Assembly: GCA_963693085.1 (NCBI GenBank)
Contig: OY856413.1
Location: 466,855,379-466,919,378 of the forward strand
Direction: 5' to 3'
Source of the DNA: Alisma plantago-aquatica
Lineage: Eukaryota; Streptophyta; Magnoliopsida; Alismatales; Alismataceae
Length of the DNA stretch: 64,000 nt
Each line of letters starts with the position of its first letter. Within the stretch, counting starts at the first letter, position 1. Below the pieces are notes generated by a model, which was not told the DNA's origin, ran no database searches, and saw only the letters and a program-made list of their open reading frames with translations. Positions 33,308 to 45,594 of the stretch are shown here, piece after piece. The position numbers were made by a program, and so were the translations under genes.

Positions 33308-35709
33308 CAAAGGAAAGTTGGTAACCCCTTCCCCTATTAGAAATCCCTAGAAAGTGATGTGGTGTCAAGGGAAGTGTGTTCCCTTATGTCCCTTCTTTCT
33401 TGGAATGTAGAATTCAAGTGAATCATTTACCACTTGATATGCATGGTATCAACGTGATACTTGGATGGATACTTGGGATAGAACCAGGTGGTCTTGGACT
33501 GTAGATTCAAGGTGACCATGTTTGAGGATGGTGATGTCTCGGGGATCTTCCAAGATGGTAGAAAGATTTTCTTGATGCGCCTAGTATCAACAATAGTGGC
33601 AAAGAAAGCGATGAGGCAAGTTTTTGAAGCATTTTGTCACATGTGGTGGATGATAACCTTAGACCAACCCGTGTGAGTAAGGAAGTTTTAAAATAAAAAC
33701 TTTCTTTACATACGAAAGAGATAATGAGAAGTGACCCCTATTTAATGAAGGAAACATGCAATATGATGGTCTACCTCTTGATGAGGGGTTGGAAGACATG
33801 ATAAAACAAAGAAAATGTACATGAGAATGATGACCAAATAGCCATAAAGAAGTAATGAGATGATTTAATATTGATAATTCCTATGCTGATGGGAAGGAAA
33901 CCAAGGTGAAAAAGGTAAACTGATATATAAGAAGTTGTAAAGATTTTTAATAAGGAAGGAAAGTTGATAACCCCTTCCCCTTGTTAGAAACTCCTAGAAA
34001 ATTATGTGGTGTCAAGGTGAGTGTGTTCCCTTGTCTCCCTTATTTCTTGGAATGCAGCATTCAAGTGAACCATATACCACTTGATATGAACAGTATCAAC
34101 GTGATCCTTGGATGGATACTTGGAATAGAACTTGGTGGTCTTGAACTGTGTGACCATGTTGATGGATGATGATGTTCCGGGGATATTCCAAGATGGTAGG
34201 AAGATTCTCCTGATGTGTCTGGTATTAGCAATGGTGGTAGTGAAGGTGATGAGGCAATGTTGTGAATCGTTTTGACACATGTGATGGATGCTAATGCGGG
34301 GAGTCCTAGTATCCAGGAAATGTCAGTTGTATGAAAGTTTGAGGATGTGTTCCTTGATAAGTTCTAGGTGTTACGACTCCTGAAGGGTTTGACCTTTTGA
34401 GATCAATCTGGTCACCAATGTCCAATCTATAGTACAAAAACTATATAAGATGACATCAGCTGAGATGCAAGAGTTGATGAGATAGTTGTAAGATCTGCTT
34501 GAGAAAGAGTTTTATCAGACCAAGAACATCTCCTTGGGATGCTCTCATTCTGTTTGACCAGTTGTGAGGTATCACAATCTTCTCCTAGATAGACCTAGGG
34601 TTGGGTTAACATCAGTTACAGATCAAGGTGGATGACATCAGCTCTAAAAAAAGGTGGATGACATCTTGATCTATTCCAAAGGTAGATTTATGTGGTTATG
34701 TGATACTTTCTTGTGGAGTCCGTGTAAGACCAGAAGAAGGTAGAGTCAGTGTTAGAGTGGCAATAGCCTTTAAACAAGGTTATGAGAACTTCAGTGCAGT
34801 GGCGTTATCCCAAACAAAGTTGATGAGGAAAGGTGTATCGTTTATCTGGTACGACAGGTGTTAGTGTCCTTTCCTACTTTTGAAGGGGAAGTTGACCAGT
34901 ATACCAGTGTTAGTGATGCCAAAATAGGAAAAGGATACATAGTTTCCTACGACACATCAAGGAATAGTCTGGGTTGTGTGCTGATGTAAGATAAAGAACA
35001 CAATATCCTTTTCTTCACAATAGTTTGAGAAGCATGAAGAGAACTACCTGACACATGATCTGGAGTTGGAAACTATGGTTCGTGCCTTGAAGATATGAGA
35101 GGCATGTTGGTCTCTTTGCATCAGATGGATGAACAGTTGGAGGTGTCCTTATTAGCAGGATTGTTGATACAATCACTAGTAAAATCGACGTTGAGTCAGT
35201 AGATCAAAGTAGCACAACGGAAGTGCGGCGGCTTCCATGAGTCATATGATGGTACAAGTACATTACCATAACTAAACATTCATTCTAGAGGTGATAACCC
35301 AAGGACATTGGTTCTGGAAAAGGCTCGATATGGGTGATAGTGTAGATCTCGATTACGTTAGTATGAGACTGTTGAGTAGCCTATAAGTGGAGTTGCCACC
35401 TGAATTATCTATGTTGTATCTAGTGTTTCATATTTCTATGTTAAAGGAGTGTCACCCAGATGGAGTTGACTTTACAACCAGAGGAAATGGAGATAGATAA
35501 GGATGTGTCATGTGTGGTAGATCCTATGTTAATAATGGATAGGAGAATCAAGAAGTTGAAGAAGAAGGATACCCCTTTGGTTATGGTCCTATGACATCAC
35601 TGTGGTGTAGAGGAAGCCATGTGGGAGCTTGATGAAGAGATGCATAGGAAGTACTTTTATCTTTGCGTGTGGGAATTCAGGGGCGAAATCCTTGTTAGGG
35701 GTTTATGGT
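33308..35709 (+). pseudogene. Element A internal region, pol remnants
   Basis: Plus-strand remnants colinear with element B pol. A protease-end segment, MHGINVILGWIL-like, is present twice (about 33430-33560 and 34070-34200) because of a direct duplication. Next come RT linker and RT start text (34380-34560), an RNase H part with EKHEENYLTHDLELETMVRA (about 35030-35095) and an early integrase part (about 35140-35230). After a large deletion comes the chromodomain end with EATWELDEEMHRKY-like residues (about 35600-35655). Frames change many times and stops abound. The integrase DDE core is missing. Confidence 0.8.
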
Positions 35710-35965
35710 TGTAAGGCCCCTAACCTAGCTTAATGCTTTAGTAAGCTTGATTTGCTTAATAAGATGCTTAAAACCTTCATCTAATTCTTTGAGTTGCTTA
35801 TATTACATGTGACAATCTTATGTTTCTAGTTTGGTCTTGTTTTGATGATGTTTGAGCTTTGTATGCTGGTTTTGGACCACATTGCAATTTAACCAAGTTG
35901 AGGGGTCATCTTGCAATTTGTTTCATGTTGAGTTTGCCCTTAGTGCATTAGCATAACGAGAGAGA
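35710..35965 (+). repeat. Element A 3' LTR, truncated
   Basis: Starts TGTAAGGCCCCTAACC right after the pol remnant and matches 2074-2320 closely. It breaks off at a (GA)n run around 35958-35978. Confidence 0.85.
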
Positions 35966-35979
35966 GAGAGAGAGAAAGA

Positions 35980-36083
35980 GGATGATTACATTATATTATT
36001 AGGATCACTCTAACCTCAACCTTGTTTGGTCAAACCCAAAAGGTCAAAGTTCCAGGGTAGGGTCCAAGATCTGGTATGTTATA
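35980..36083 (-). mobile_element. Fragment of LTR family C
   Basis: The reverse complement (TATAACATACCAGATCTTGG ... GGTCAAA ... CCAAACAAGGTTGAGG) matches the first about 100 bases of the element C LTRs at 46034 and 50678. Its truncated end sits against the LTR A remnant. Confidence 0.8.
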
Positions 36084-36766
36084 GTGTCTGCTTGGCACAA
36101 AGGAAGGCACACTTTCCACAACACAATGCATTGTCCCGGGGCTACTAATAGGGGGTACCGATTCTATCTTCCTTATGCAAGTTGCAACTTTAATGTATCA
36201 TTTTACCTTTTTCATTTAGGTTCCTTACCGTCAACATAGGATTTATCGTGATTATCATACTTTATTGCTCTTTCTTATGATGATTTATCGTTATTATGTG
36301 TGTTTCCGTTCTTGTTATCTTGTAATATGAAAATATGAAGTCATCTCATAAGCAAAATATTAAAAAATGTAAAGATGACAAAAGGGGTAATTTAACCCAA
36401 CACCAAATGACAATCACACATTTTAGAAGAAATAATACAAAAATATTTCATGGGGTATAAAAATGGTGTCAAGAAGGAAATCACTCAGAAAAATATGTCA
36501 TTATGGAAAATGGTTTATAGTCACTTAAATACTTAAAATAAAATAAGGATTGCACATACCTAGTCTTCATGACTATCCCTATCTCCAGGGGTGAAATTCA
36601 TAGTTCATCCTTCATGACCTAAATGTGCTTTATACACAAATTTGTCCATAATTATCTATTCATGATTCAAAGTATATCTAAAGCTAATATCTAGGAAGGA
36701 TTTTGAATATCCATATGTGTATACCATTATTATAGAATATTATATATATTAATTGTTCAAGTTACT

Positions 36767-36801
<35 letters not shown>

Positions 36802-39119
36802 CTACATCTCCCCCCCAAATATCCATTTACATCCCAATTAATGTTATTTCCTTTCTAACATTATATTTCTCTGCATAAGTTTCAATAAGGGTCATTCACT
36901 GTTCCAGTTTTATGGTGCATTTATTACTAGAACTAAGTGCTCATGTGATTCTAAATGATATCTTATCTAAGTTATAATTTATTGTTGTCCACAATATTAT
37001 TCCTCTAAATTAAGGTCTTCCTTTATAACTTCTATTTTAATGAATGTATGATCATTGAGATCTAAGTGACATTAGTTACCATATATTTTTCCAAAGTATA
37101 TTATTATCCATTTCTAGGGATTTCCCTTCAAAATTTGACCAAGTTAGTATATCACATATTCCTATATATACCTTCTTAAGTTATTAAATCATATGCATGT
37201 ACTAAATTTTCAATATTTTATAAATTATGGGCATTCTAGTTTGCATGATACTATAAAGCTAAATCAATTAAGTGTATCTATAGAACTTATTTTTGTATAT
37301 TTAAAATCTTGATTATTGTCGCGACTCTATTCTAACATACTAGTATTTACTTATTTAATGATGGAAAGATTTCAACATATTCGAATGAAAGGAAGACATG
37401 TATTTACTAATACGTCCTCAAGTAAATGTATTATCATGATAAGTATAGGGAAATCCATGAGGAACAGGATCTATTGCATAATTAAGTATTATGTCTCAAA
37501 CCCCTTGATTATAATTGTCACTATAATAGATTTCATATAATTGGTTATGTATTAGTATTCTACTAATTATGCTACCACGATAATGAGTTCACTGACTAAA
37601 TATTATAGGTGGTTGACAAGGACTAAGTTTGAGGTACTAATATTGTCATTATCTACGTCTCTAATAGTAGGAAGTAACATTAGACTCCATCGACTAGTTT
37701 TTGATTAATAAGAATGATTTCAGTATGGTGTTGGCCTTCGTAATCTTAGTTCCTCTAGTCTCCCAAGATGGATCATGGTGTGGGTTAGGGTTAGGACTTC
37801 ACCAACACCTTGAGCATGTTGCAGGTGGCTGAAATTTTTTATCTAGTACTGACTTGTCATCTGAATTCTCAAGGAGGGACTTCTGATTTCTAGCAATGTC
37901 AAAGTGGAAGCAACAAGGGTGTTGCTAGTGATTATGGGATTGCAATAGGTGGAAGTGGGGAGATATGATGGGTTTATGAATATCTTAGCACAGTCTTTCA
38001 TTGTGGGTTTTATTTTCTATTGCAGACACAAGGAAGGGGAAGAATGTGATAGGGAATTGCTTCCTAATTGATGTGCAAGGGAGGCAAGGTTATAGGTTGT
38101 TCTTCATTAGATCTCCAACAAGGAATGTACTATGTCTTATTAGTTACAAGGATGACAACAAGTTGACGAGGAAACCATATGTTTTCTAGCCATAAATAAT
38201 GGAGTGTTGGTCCATGGTTTCTTCTCTAGGCGGTGACAACACTATGAATGTGAGGTGGAGGAGAGTCTGTAGGTTTCAAACATTCTCTTCTTAGTATTTG
38301 TGGTAGTGTACCATTAGGGAAGAGGAGGTTATTATTAGGGTTCTAGGGAGTGAGGGAGATGGAGGGTAGGAAGAGAAGAAGAATAGCAAGGGAAATGATA
38401 GTTTTCTTGCCACATGGCATCTAGGAACAAGGAGAGGTGGGTGCCAGAAGTTAGGGTTAGGGGAGGAAGATGAGAGGTGAAAAAAGTATGGAGGAGGAGA
38501 TATAGGAGAGGGAGGCTAATAGGAAGAGGAAGGGGAGGTGGTGGATGGTGGTTGCTCCTTACTTTGCAGCCAGTACACCCTACACGAGGGATGGACGATG
38601 ACAGTGTGAGAGTTGTAGATGAGGGGTTGAAGACACTACTAGAATAAATAAACCAAGTTAGTTTAATTTGAATCCTGAATGTATTCATATATGCAAAAAT
38701 TTGTAGTTTCATCCAATTAGGGAACATGGTAATTAGTGTCCAATTCACCTATAATTTGGCATGCAGGCTAAGCAAGATACGAGGAGCACTTTTTACTATT
38801 AACTTTACCTTTCTAAGACATTCAAGTTGATTTCTTACTTGTAAGTTATATAGTCAACTAATGCATTTAATGTCTCTCTTAATCAATTTGATACAATGTT
38901 TTTTTTAATTTTCTATTTCTTTCCATCAATTAGACTTTGAACGATTGTAGAGTGCAAATTTAGCATCAATACTAATTGATTGATGAATATATACAAAAAT
39001 CCCCAATTGATGACTTACATAATTCATTTATCATAAACCTTATATAAAATGTTATTTGTTAAAAATGTTTTTTGCTATATATACTCTTAATTAATATAAT
39101 CTAAAGAAAAAGTATCAAA
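36084..39119. other. AT-rich DNA without recognised genes
   Basis: Contains a (TA)n tract at about 36771-36800 and purine-rich DNA at about 38330-38560. A 62-codon plus-strand frame at 38001-38189 follows a splice-acceptor-like TTCTATTGCAG and a 137-codon Pro/Leu-rich minus-strand frame lies at 38335-38748. I recognise neither and do not call them genes. Confidence 0.5.
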
Positions 39120-39189
39120 TTATAAGATAGTCAGGTTGATCCTAGAAAAAGGGAGGGTTAAGCTATGATCCTAGAATCAGGTATGTTAC
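39120..39189 (-). mobile_element. Possible LTR terminus related to family C
   Basis: Minus strand TGTAACATACCTGATTCTAGGATC resembles the C LTR start (TGTAACATACCAGATCTTGG). Short and diverged. Confidence 0.35.
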
Positions 39190-40620
39190 AATGAACCGAC
39201 CTAGTTCATATTTCAACTTTTAAACTCGTACTAACTCCAACTATCAACCCAATACTGAATCCAAACCATGAAAGGACCCCATTTTAGTCCATACATAGTT
39301 CCAAATGTGAACTCACTCAGACTGTAAAAATTTAAACCCACAACTAGTATTTCTAGATCGACCAAACTAATTTCACGATGAGATGATATACTACAATACA
39401 ATAGTTCTACACTGGACTCCATTTAACCAATTTATTTTTAGAACCATATTTTATGAGAGGCATACCCACCTTTTATAGGATCCATATAAAAGAGGGTGAA
39501 ATTGGTATGTTCTATTCTGTGTGTCTTCTTGGTCACTTCGGTATTTTGGCATTGTTTCAAGCTTTGTGGTTGCTATGTTGATGGATAATTTTGATTTCCA
39601 TGTGTCTTCTTAGTAGCTTATGCACTTTGTTTTCATTTTGTGCATTGTGATTGTTAGGTTGATGGATAAGCTTGAAAAATATGATTAGGAATTTTGGTTG
39701 TGTTTGTGATGTGTGTTTGCTAGCTTGATTGATAAGCATGGAAAATATTTTTTCTTACATAAAAAAGTTGGGTATATTTTATTTTTATCAATTAATTTTT
39801 GTAATATATTTTGGATATGCAGTGTACGACTCAGTACATGTGGGCCTAATAGTTCATTGGTGATAATATTCATGCTTGAAAATGGAGCCATGTTTGTAAT
39901 TTCTATCTATGTCAACGACAATGACATTGATTGAATTGATAGAATGGGGTGTGTGATTTTTCAGGTACATACTTACTAACTTAAGCAATGTGTATGTATT
40001 GCTTGCTATATGGGATTAAGATAGACATTCTCTCCCCCTCTCCCATGTCCATGGCAGAGGCCGAATGTCTGGGAGGGTGATAAATCAAGGCGGATACTGG
40101 GATCCAAACATGGTTCCCTTTGTTAGGGGACAATGTGCTTGACCACTTGAGCCACTCCTTGTCTGCGTATTACTTGTTATATGCCTACTAGCTTGGTGGA
40201 TTAGTTTGAAAAAAGGTTGACATGGGAATTGTGCTTGTTTTATCTCCTATGTGCCTTCTAGCTTCATGGATAAGCTTGATAAAATAGTACACATATATTA
40301 GAAATATCTAGGTATACTTCATTTTCACAATTACTTTTGTCAATGTTGATAATAAATGCTACCAGTATGTACAGGTATCCCAACATGCATGTTTCACATT
40401 AGCAAACGATGACTAGTGACATGATAATGGAGTCAAGTGATTTAGTCGACCCTGGAAAAAATCATTTGTGGGTTTAGCTTTGTCAATTTGAGTGAATTCG
40501 ATATGAAAGTTGATGTTGAACTAAAATGGGGTTGTTTCACACAGATTGAGTCATTCTTGTTTGAAATTTAATGTCTGATATACAACCAAGTCGGTTCATG
40601 GTTTGAATTTCATAAATGTG
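39190..40620. mobile_element. Unit with ~180 bp terminal inverted repeats, unclassified DNA element
   Basis: 39190-39370 and the reverse complement of about 40440-40610 share the order ATGAACCGAC, GGTTTGAAT-like text, ACTAAAATGGGGT, GAGTGAATTC-like text, TGTGGGTTTA and GTCGA. The interior holds diverged direct copies of a block with GATGGATAAGCTTG and a SINE. No coding region seen. Long inverted repeats suggest a Mutator-like or foldback element; the outer edges and target duplications are not resolved. Confidence 0.45.
40013..40167 (-). mobile_element. tRNA-derived SINE with target-site duplications
   Basis: The minus strand carries a pol III box A (TGGCTCAAGTGG, 40143-40154) and box B (GTTTGGATCCC, 40099-40109) at tRNA-like spacing. 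The body is about 155 bp. It is flanked by 16 bp near-identical direct repeats TATTGCTTGCTATATG (39997-40012) and TATTACTTGTTATATG (40168-40183). Plant SINEs are propagated by LINE machinery; I do not assign a family. Confidence 0.75.
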
Positions 40621-40910
40621 ATTCGATACTAATTTGACAAATTTATACAATCCGTGTTCTAAGGTGTGGTGCAAATAATTGATTTGTTGTCTTACTATCC
40701 TATATACCTAAGCTACCAAGCCGACACATGGAATAGAAGAAACCACATTCCATATTTATTATAAGGATGTAGACACGCTACTTGGTCAACTCACTTTTAT
40801 TTATACTTTATACAACTTTACTAACATCATCATGAGTTGAATACTAGAAGGAAGAGGAAAAAATATTGAAGGTGTTGAAAAGCACTCACTAAACAATATA
40901 GTATCAAGTA

Positions 40911-41930
40911 TCCTCCTCCTCCTCCTCCTCCTCATCTAAGACTTAGTCCCAACTATTTTGGGGTCTACTACATGGATCCTTCATTTCCATTCAACTCTAT
41001 CATGGACCATATTCTGGTTGAGATGTTGAAATTCAAAATCTCTTTTTATAAGCTCATCCCATGTTCATTTAGGTATTCCTCTTCTTCTATTTATTTGCTT
41101 GACTCAATAGCATTGCATCATATAGGCACATTAGTCAGTCTACGTTGCACATGTCTGTACTATCTGAGTCGGCCCTCGCACAACTTGTCCTCAATGCTTG
41201 CCACCCCACTTTATTCCTAATATAATCATTTCTTAAGCGATCTTTTCTAGTCTTCCCACACATCCATATCAACATACACATTTCAATGAAATTCAACTTG
41301 TTAAGACCTTATTTCTTCACCTCCCAACATTCACTCCCATAGAGCATGGCTGGCCGTATAGCTATTCTATAAAACTTACTTTTTAACCTGAGAGGGATCT
41401 TCCAATCACATAAAGTCCAGTTGCACTCCTCCATTTCAACCATCCTGCATTGATCCTATGACAAACATCATTTTGTACATCCCTATCTATTTGAATAATA
41501 TGACCCAAGTAACAAATTTTATCACATTTTGGTATATCTACTACATCCAACTTGGCTCCATCATTCACACCGATGGGTTGTCTGAAATTGCAATGCATAT
41601 ACTCAATTTTAACCCTACTAATCACCAATCCATTTTATTCCAATGCATCTCTCCACCGTTCAACTTTATCATTTAATCCATCTTTAGTTTTGTCAATCAA
41701 AACAATATTGTCAGCAAATAACATACATGAAGGAATATCATCTTGAACATTGTTTATCAGCTCATCCATAACAAGAACGAATAGATATGGGCTGAGTGTG
41801 GATCCTTGGTGTACCCTAACTATGATAGGAAAAGTTGGTGTCTCTCCTCCAGGAGTCTTCACACTTATAGTAGAGCTATCATACATGTCTTTGATCAAGT
41901 CAATGTATTTGATTGACCTGACATTTCTTC
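40911..41930 (-). mobile_element. RTE-type LINE, 5'-truncated and degenerate
   Basis: The minus strand encodes the RT block HQGSTLSPYLFVLVMDELI-like text (here VHQGSTLSPYLFVLVMDEL) and CMLFADNIVLIDKTKDG at 41635-41898. A stop is followed by VKIEYMHCNFRQP and ICYLGHIIQ (41383-41628), and frame-shifted text equivalent to the conserved LYGVECW and MRMLRWMCG segments lies further down. The 3' end carries the plant RTE tail ATCCATGTAGTAGACCCCAA and a GAG trinucleotide run (40911-40932). The active-site pair is Asp-Asn rather than Asp-Asp, so the RT was also damaged by substitution. The 5' truncation is near 41930. Confidence 0.85.
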
Positions 41931-42240
41931 CACCGTCTTGTTACCTATACGCCTCATTAAAGGATGCCAAAGTGCACATATCTGCCTTGGCCACCCTAAA
42001 AAAGTTTGGGGTGAACCATACCTTCACCTCCCCGCTTCACTCTTGTCATTATATGCCCTACCTACACCAAGGGCAAAGAAAAGAAAAAAGCAAAAAGAAA
42101 ATAAAGTGTGCTCCTATTTAATAGCATTCAAGAAAAGAAAAGATGAGCGCAAAAGCACTCCACTCCATGTCATAACTATTTCTTCTCTTTTTATGCATAG
42201 TAGGGTTACGGTAAATCAACTCTAGCCCCTATCCCCCTAC
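41931..42240. other. Unassigned stretch between LINE and LTR element D
   Basis: Open frames on the plus strand at 41750-42225 overlap the LINE end and an A-rich tract and show no family features. Confidence 0.4.
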
Positions 42241-42607
42241 ATAAGCCACATCAGTCATGAGTAGTGAAATGAAGTGTATGAGGTAGATCCATCTAGTGAA
42301 ACAGTAATACTAACCTTTTGAATGTATTTCATGCATGATACAGTTTACCCGGAGCATTATAAAAATTGCATTGCTTGCATATGTGAATGGTGATCCATAT
42401 TCTAATTTCTTGTACTCTATGCTTGATTCACACTTGAAAAGAATGAAATTGAATAGAGAGTAGTGGATAGCATGCCTAATTCCTCATGCGAACTCATTTT
42501 AGACCATAAATATCACAATGTTGCATTATCATTGCTCCTTGATTGATTTGTAAGAGAGATTAAGTTGGAGCATACTTGAGGACAAGTATGTCTTAAGTTT
42601 GGGGTGG
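42241..42607 (+). mobile_element. Element D internal 3' end with polypurine tract (Athila/Tat-like gypsy)
   Basis: The text TTGAGGACAAGTATGTCTTA followed by AGTTTGGGGTGG just before TGATGCAGTCC is the arrangement seen at the 3' end of Athila/Tat-type plant gypsy elements. No protein remains. The left limit is uncertain. Confidence 0.5.
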
Positions 42608-44656
42608 TGATGCAGTCCTATTTTAGGGCTTCATCTTGTGTCTTTTTGTATCTTGATCACATCTAAACATAGTAGAATGCAAGTTAAATCCCCCAATATG
42701 CATATCATTGTCAAATACACTTATGGACGTTCTTTGTATACTTTTTAGGTACTCAGACCATGCTTTGGATGGATGAGAGAGAGGGAAGGAGTTCTAGGGT
42801 TCCTCCACCCACAGAGGGGTCCAAAGAAGTCCCTAAATATCCCTCAACCTACCCCTAATGGCCAAGGATTGAGATCAAGCAAAGAAGTGCATTAATCATG
42901 AAGTTTCAAAGTGAAATTGCCACTGAAGACCCCAACACGGCCGTGGTGCCAAGGAACAACTGTGTTGGATAATGCTACAGTTACAGAGTCAACCTTAAAA
43001 TTGCAAAGCTACAACAATATCACCACCACAGCCATGCGACCCATCACGCCATGCTACGAAGCCCCCAAAACGACTGTACCAACCATCCCGGACGTGCTAT
43101 CAAAGATGAGAAAGGGCATGATGGCTAGAACGACCTCCATTTCACTCCCCGACAAAAGTTGTGCTGCCCAACATGATCATTCTACCTATCCCTCACCATG
43201 GATGTGTTGCCTAGCATGACCATGCTACTAACCTTCATTTCACCACCTTCACTCTGACATTTTCCATTTCTCACCACGGTCGTTCCAACCCTCCGCCACC
43301 ACGGCCGTTCTGCCTAGAACAGTTGTACTACCACCCTAAACCTAGCCTTTTCTATACTATTTTTCCAACTATACCCCTACTTACCCTTGTGCTTCCACCA
43401 CCACCTATATATACATGGGTGATGAACACAATACTAGTTTAGCTTCCATTACACCCCTCTACCCACTCTAGAGCATTCGTTTCCATCTCACTTGCATTCA
43501 AGTCATCCACCCACCATTTCCACCTCATTTCCACCCTAGAAACCTAGTTTTCTAGGTTTTATACCATAACCCCCTTCATTTCCATGCTCTTCACCCACCT
43601 TGGAGGAGGAAGGTCATTCTATAGTAGCTAGGAGGTGAAGAAGAAGAAGCTACTCCTAGATCCATGGATTCCTATCCCTTTCTTCTCCTTTCTTTTCTCT
43701 TTTGTATAAGCATGTCTAGCCAAGCCCCTAGTGGTGGGCTGTTTGGGGTTAAATTGTGACTTTGATACCATGTTGGGGGAAAATAACTTGTATTGAACAT
43801 ATTTCCATTCTATCATGATTGCCTCTTGCTTCTATCTCATTTCCCATTATCTTGCATGTGGTTTGTGCTTTTAAACATAGATTGCTTATTTTGTGATGTT
43901 TGATGACACTTAGCTTCTAGTGGAAGATGGAATGTATGTGGCAATCTTAGGAATGTCTCCTAGGTCCAATTAGTGGATCCCTAGCTATCCCCCTTTATTC
44001 CTACATACATCTCCCTTCTTCTACAAGTAGATGTGAGATCTAAGTAGCTAGTGTAAGTGTGATTAGTGCAATTGCCTAGAGTTTCCTAAAGGCTAGATGG
44101 CAAGTAACATGAGGTGAAACACCCTCATCTCTAGTCCCATTCCTACCCTTGGATCTCAGTTTCCCTAATACAACTTACCCTATAAACCTAGACTTGCCAT
44201 GTCCTATTACAATTACACCTAGCCATAGTTCTCCAACTAGTAGCATAGGGTATATTTCAATATCACTTGCCTTGTGGTTTGGTTTGGTAATCTAGATTGA
44301 AATATGAGAACTATGTGCTATGTCAACCTTCCCCCAACTAATATCAAGTTTCATTCCCAAACGACCCGACTATCCGCACTTTTTCCTTCTGAGCCTGTTA
44401 ATGCTAGTTTAGTTAATTGCCTTTGTTAGTTCTTAGCAAATTTCTTAGTTCTTGATAGTTAGTTTTTGCTTAAGTAGCTAGGGCTCTTTTGAGCTTTCTT
44501 GAGTTAATTTAGTTAGCTAGTGATAATTTAGGCTCTTGTTTGTCTTATTTCTTAGCTTGCCTCTTAGTTGATAGCTTGACTTGCTAGTATAATTAAATTA
44601 TCCTTTCTCTAGCTAAGTTGCTTATCTTGCCTTGTTCATTAGTCTTAACTTGCTTA
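42608..44656 (+). repeat. LTR of element D, part 1
   Basis: Starts TGATGCAGTCCTATTTTAGG. Non-coding, with CACGGCCGT-type repeats around 42930-43320 and a run of TTAGTT-rich text at 44390-44640. Interrupted by the PIF/Harbinger-like insertion. The ORF at 42911-43219 is a product of the CCA-rich repeats. Confidence 0.5.
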
Positions 44657-45591
44657 GGGGCCGTTTGGATGATGTAGTTAGATGTGATTTGTATTTGGCA
44701 ACGGTGTTATGAATACCATTTTGACAATGATCATGTTTGGATGTTAGTTGTTGTAATTAATGAAAATCGGTGACCATGTGTAAATTGTCGCTTTTGAAAT
44801 CATGCCAATATTGGCGTAATTTGGAAATACCACAAAGCGAGTAGTTATTTCAAGCCATCCATGTCGTTTCACAACTCAGTGACAACATGCTTTCCCCGCC
44901 GCTCACTTTCCTCTTTCACCGCCTCCATTGCTTCCTCCTCTGACCTCCCCGATTTCATTCGTCTCCAACCCCACCCATGGCGGCTCGTGGGATCAGACTG
45001 ATAGTGGCGTCAGCAGTCCCACTATGATCGGCGAGTGTACTCAAAATTGGCACCAGTAGAGGTTCACGCCTGAGCAACTTCCTCCGCTGTGCCACCTTTA
45101 CCCCCCACCACTACCTTCCTCTCCTTTATATTTTCTCCATCGACTGCTACCCTCTGCCATCTGCTACCTTTCCTGCATACTTCTCCTGACTCTGCCGCTG
45201 CCTTCCTCCCATATACATGTTCATCTTCCATCTGCTACCTCCGTTCCTGCCACCTTCTTCTTCTCCATGTTTTCCTTCGCTGCCTGCCACCTCCTTCCTC
45301 TCCTTCACTTTTCATCTTCCGTAGGCCACCTTCACCCCTGTTGGGCATTCCTCTCCTTCACCTTTCCTCCACCGTTTGCCACCTTCATTCAATGCTTCCT
45401 TTGTCTGACATTTTTCATGCGCTTGTCTGACGAGAAACCATAAGTGACCAGAGAGATAAAAAAACTCATAAATGCTTTGTGCTAATCCAAACGACAACGC
45501 TTAGACATACACTACTTTTAACTGCATGGATTTTAAGTGCAGGTCGTCTAAACTCCATCTATAGTGACAAAGGATGTACCTAAACGGCCCC
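44657..45591. mobile_element. PIF/Harbinger-like non-autonomous element, 935 bp
   Basis: Terminal inverted repeats GGGGCCGTTTGG (44657) and CTAAACGGCCCC (ends 45591), flanked by TTA at 44654-44656 and 45592-45594. A TTA/TAA 3 bp duplication with G-rich termini is the PIF/Harbinger (Tourist) signature. The element lacks a transposase. Its middle (about 44880-45430) is unusually C-rich and holds a 113-codon plus-strand frame of Pro/Ser/Leu composition at 45089-45430. Confidence 0.75.
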
Positions 45592-45594
45592 TTA

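Noticed and set aside
38335..38748. 137-codon Pro/Leu/Ser-rich minus-strand frame
   Set aside because: It falls over purine-rich low-complexity DNA and has no domain; left as unassigned.
41750..42225. Plus-strand frames of 123 and 95 codons
   Set aside because: The first is antisense to the RTE reverse transcriptase; both run into an A-rich tract and overlap each other.
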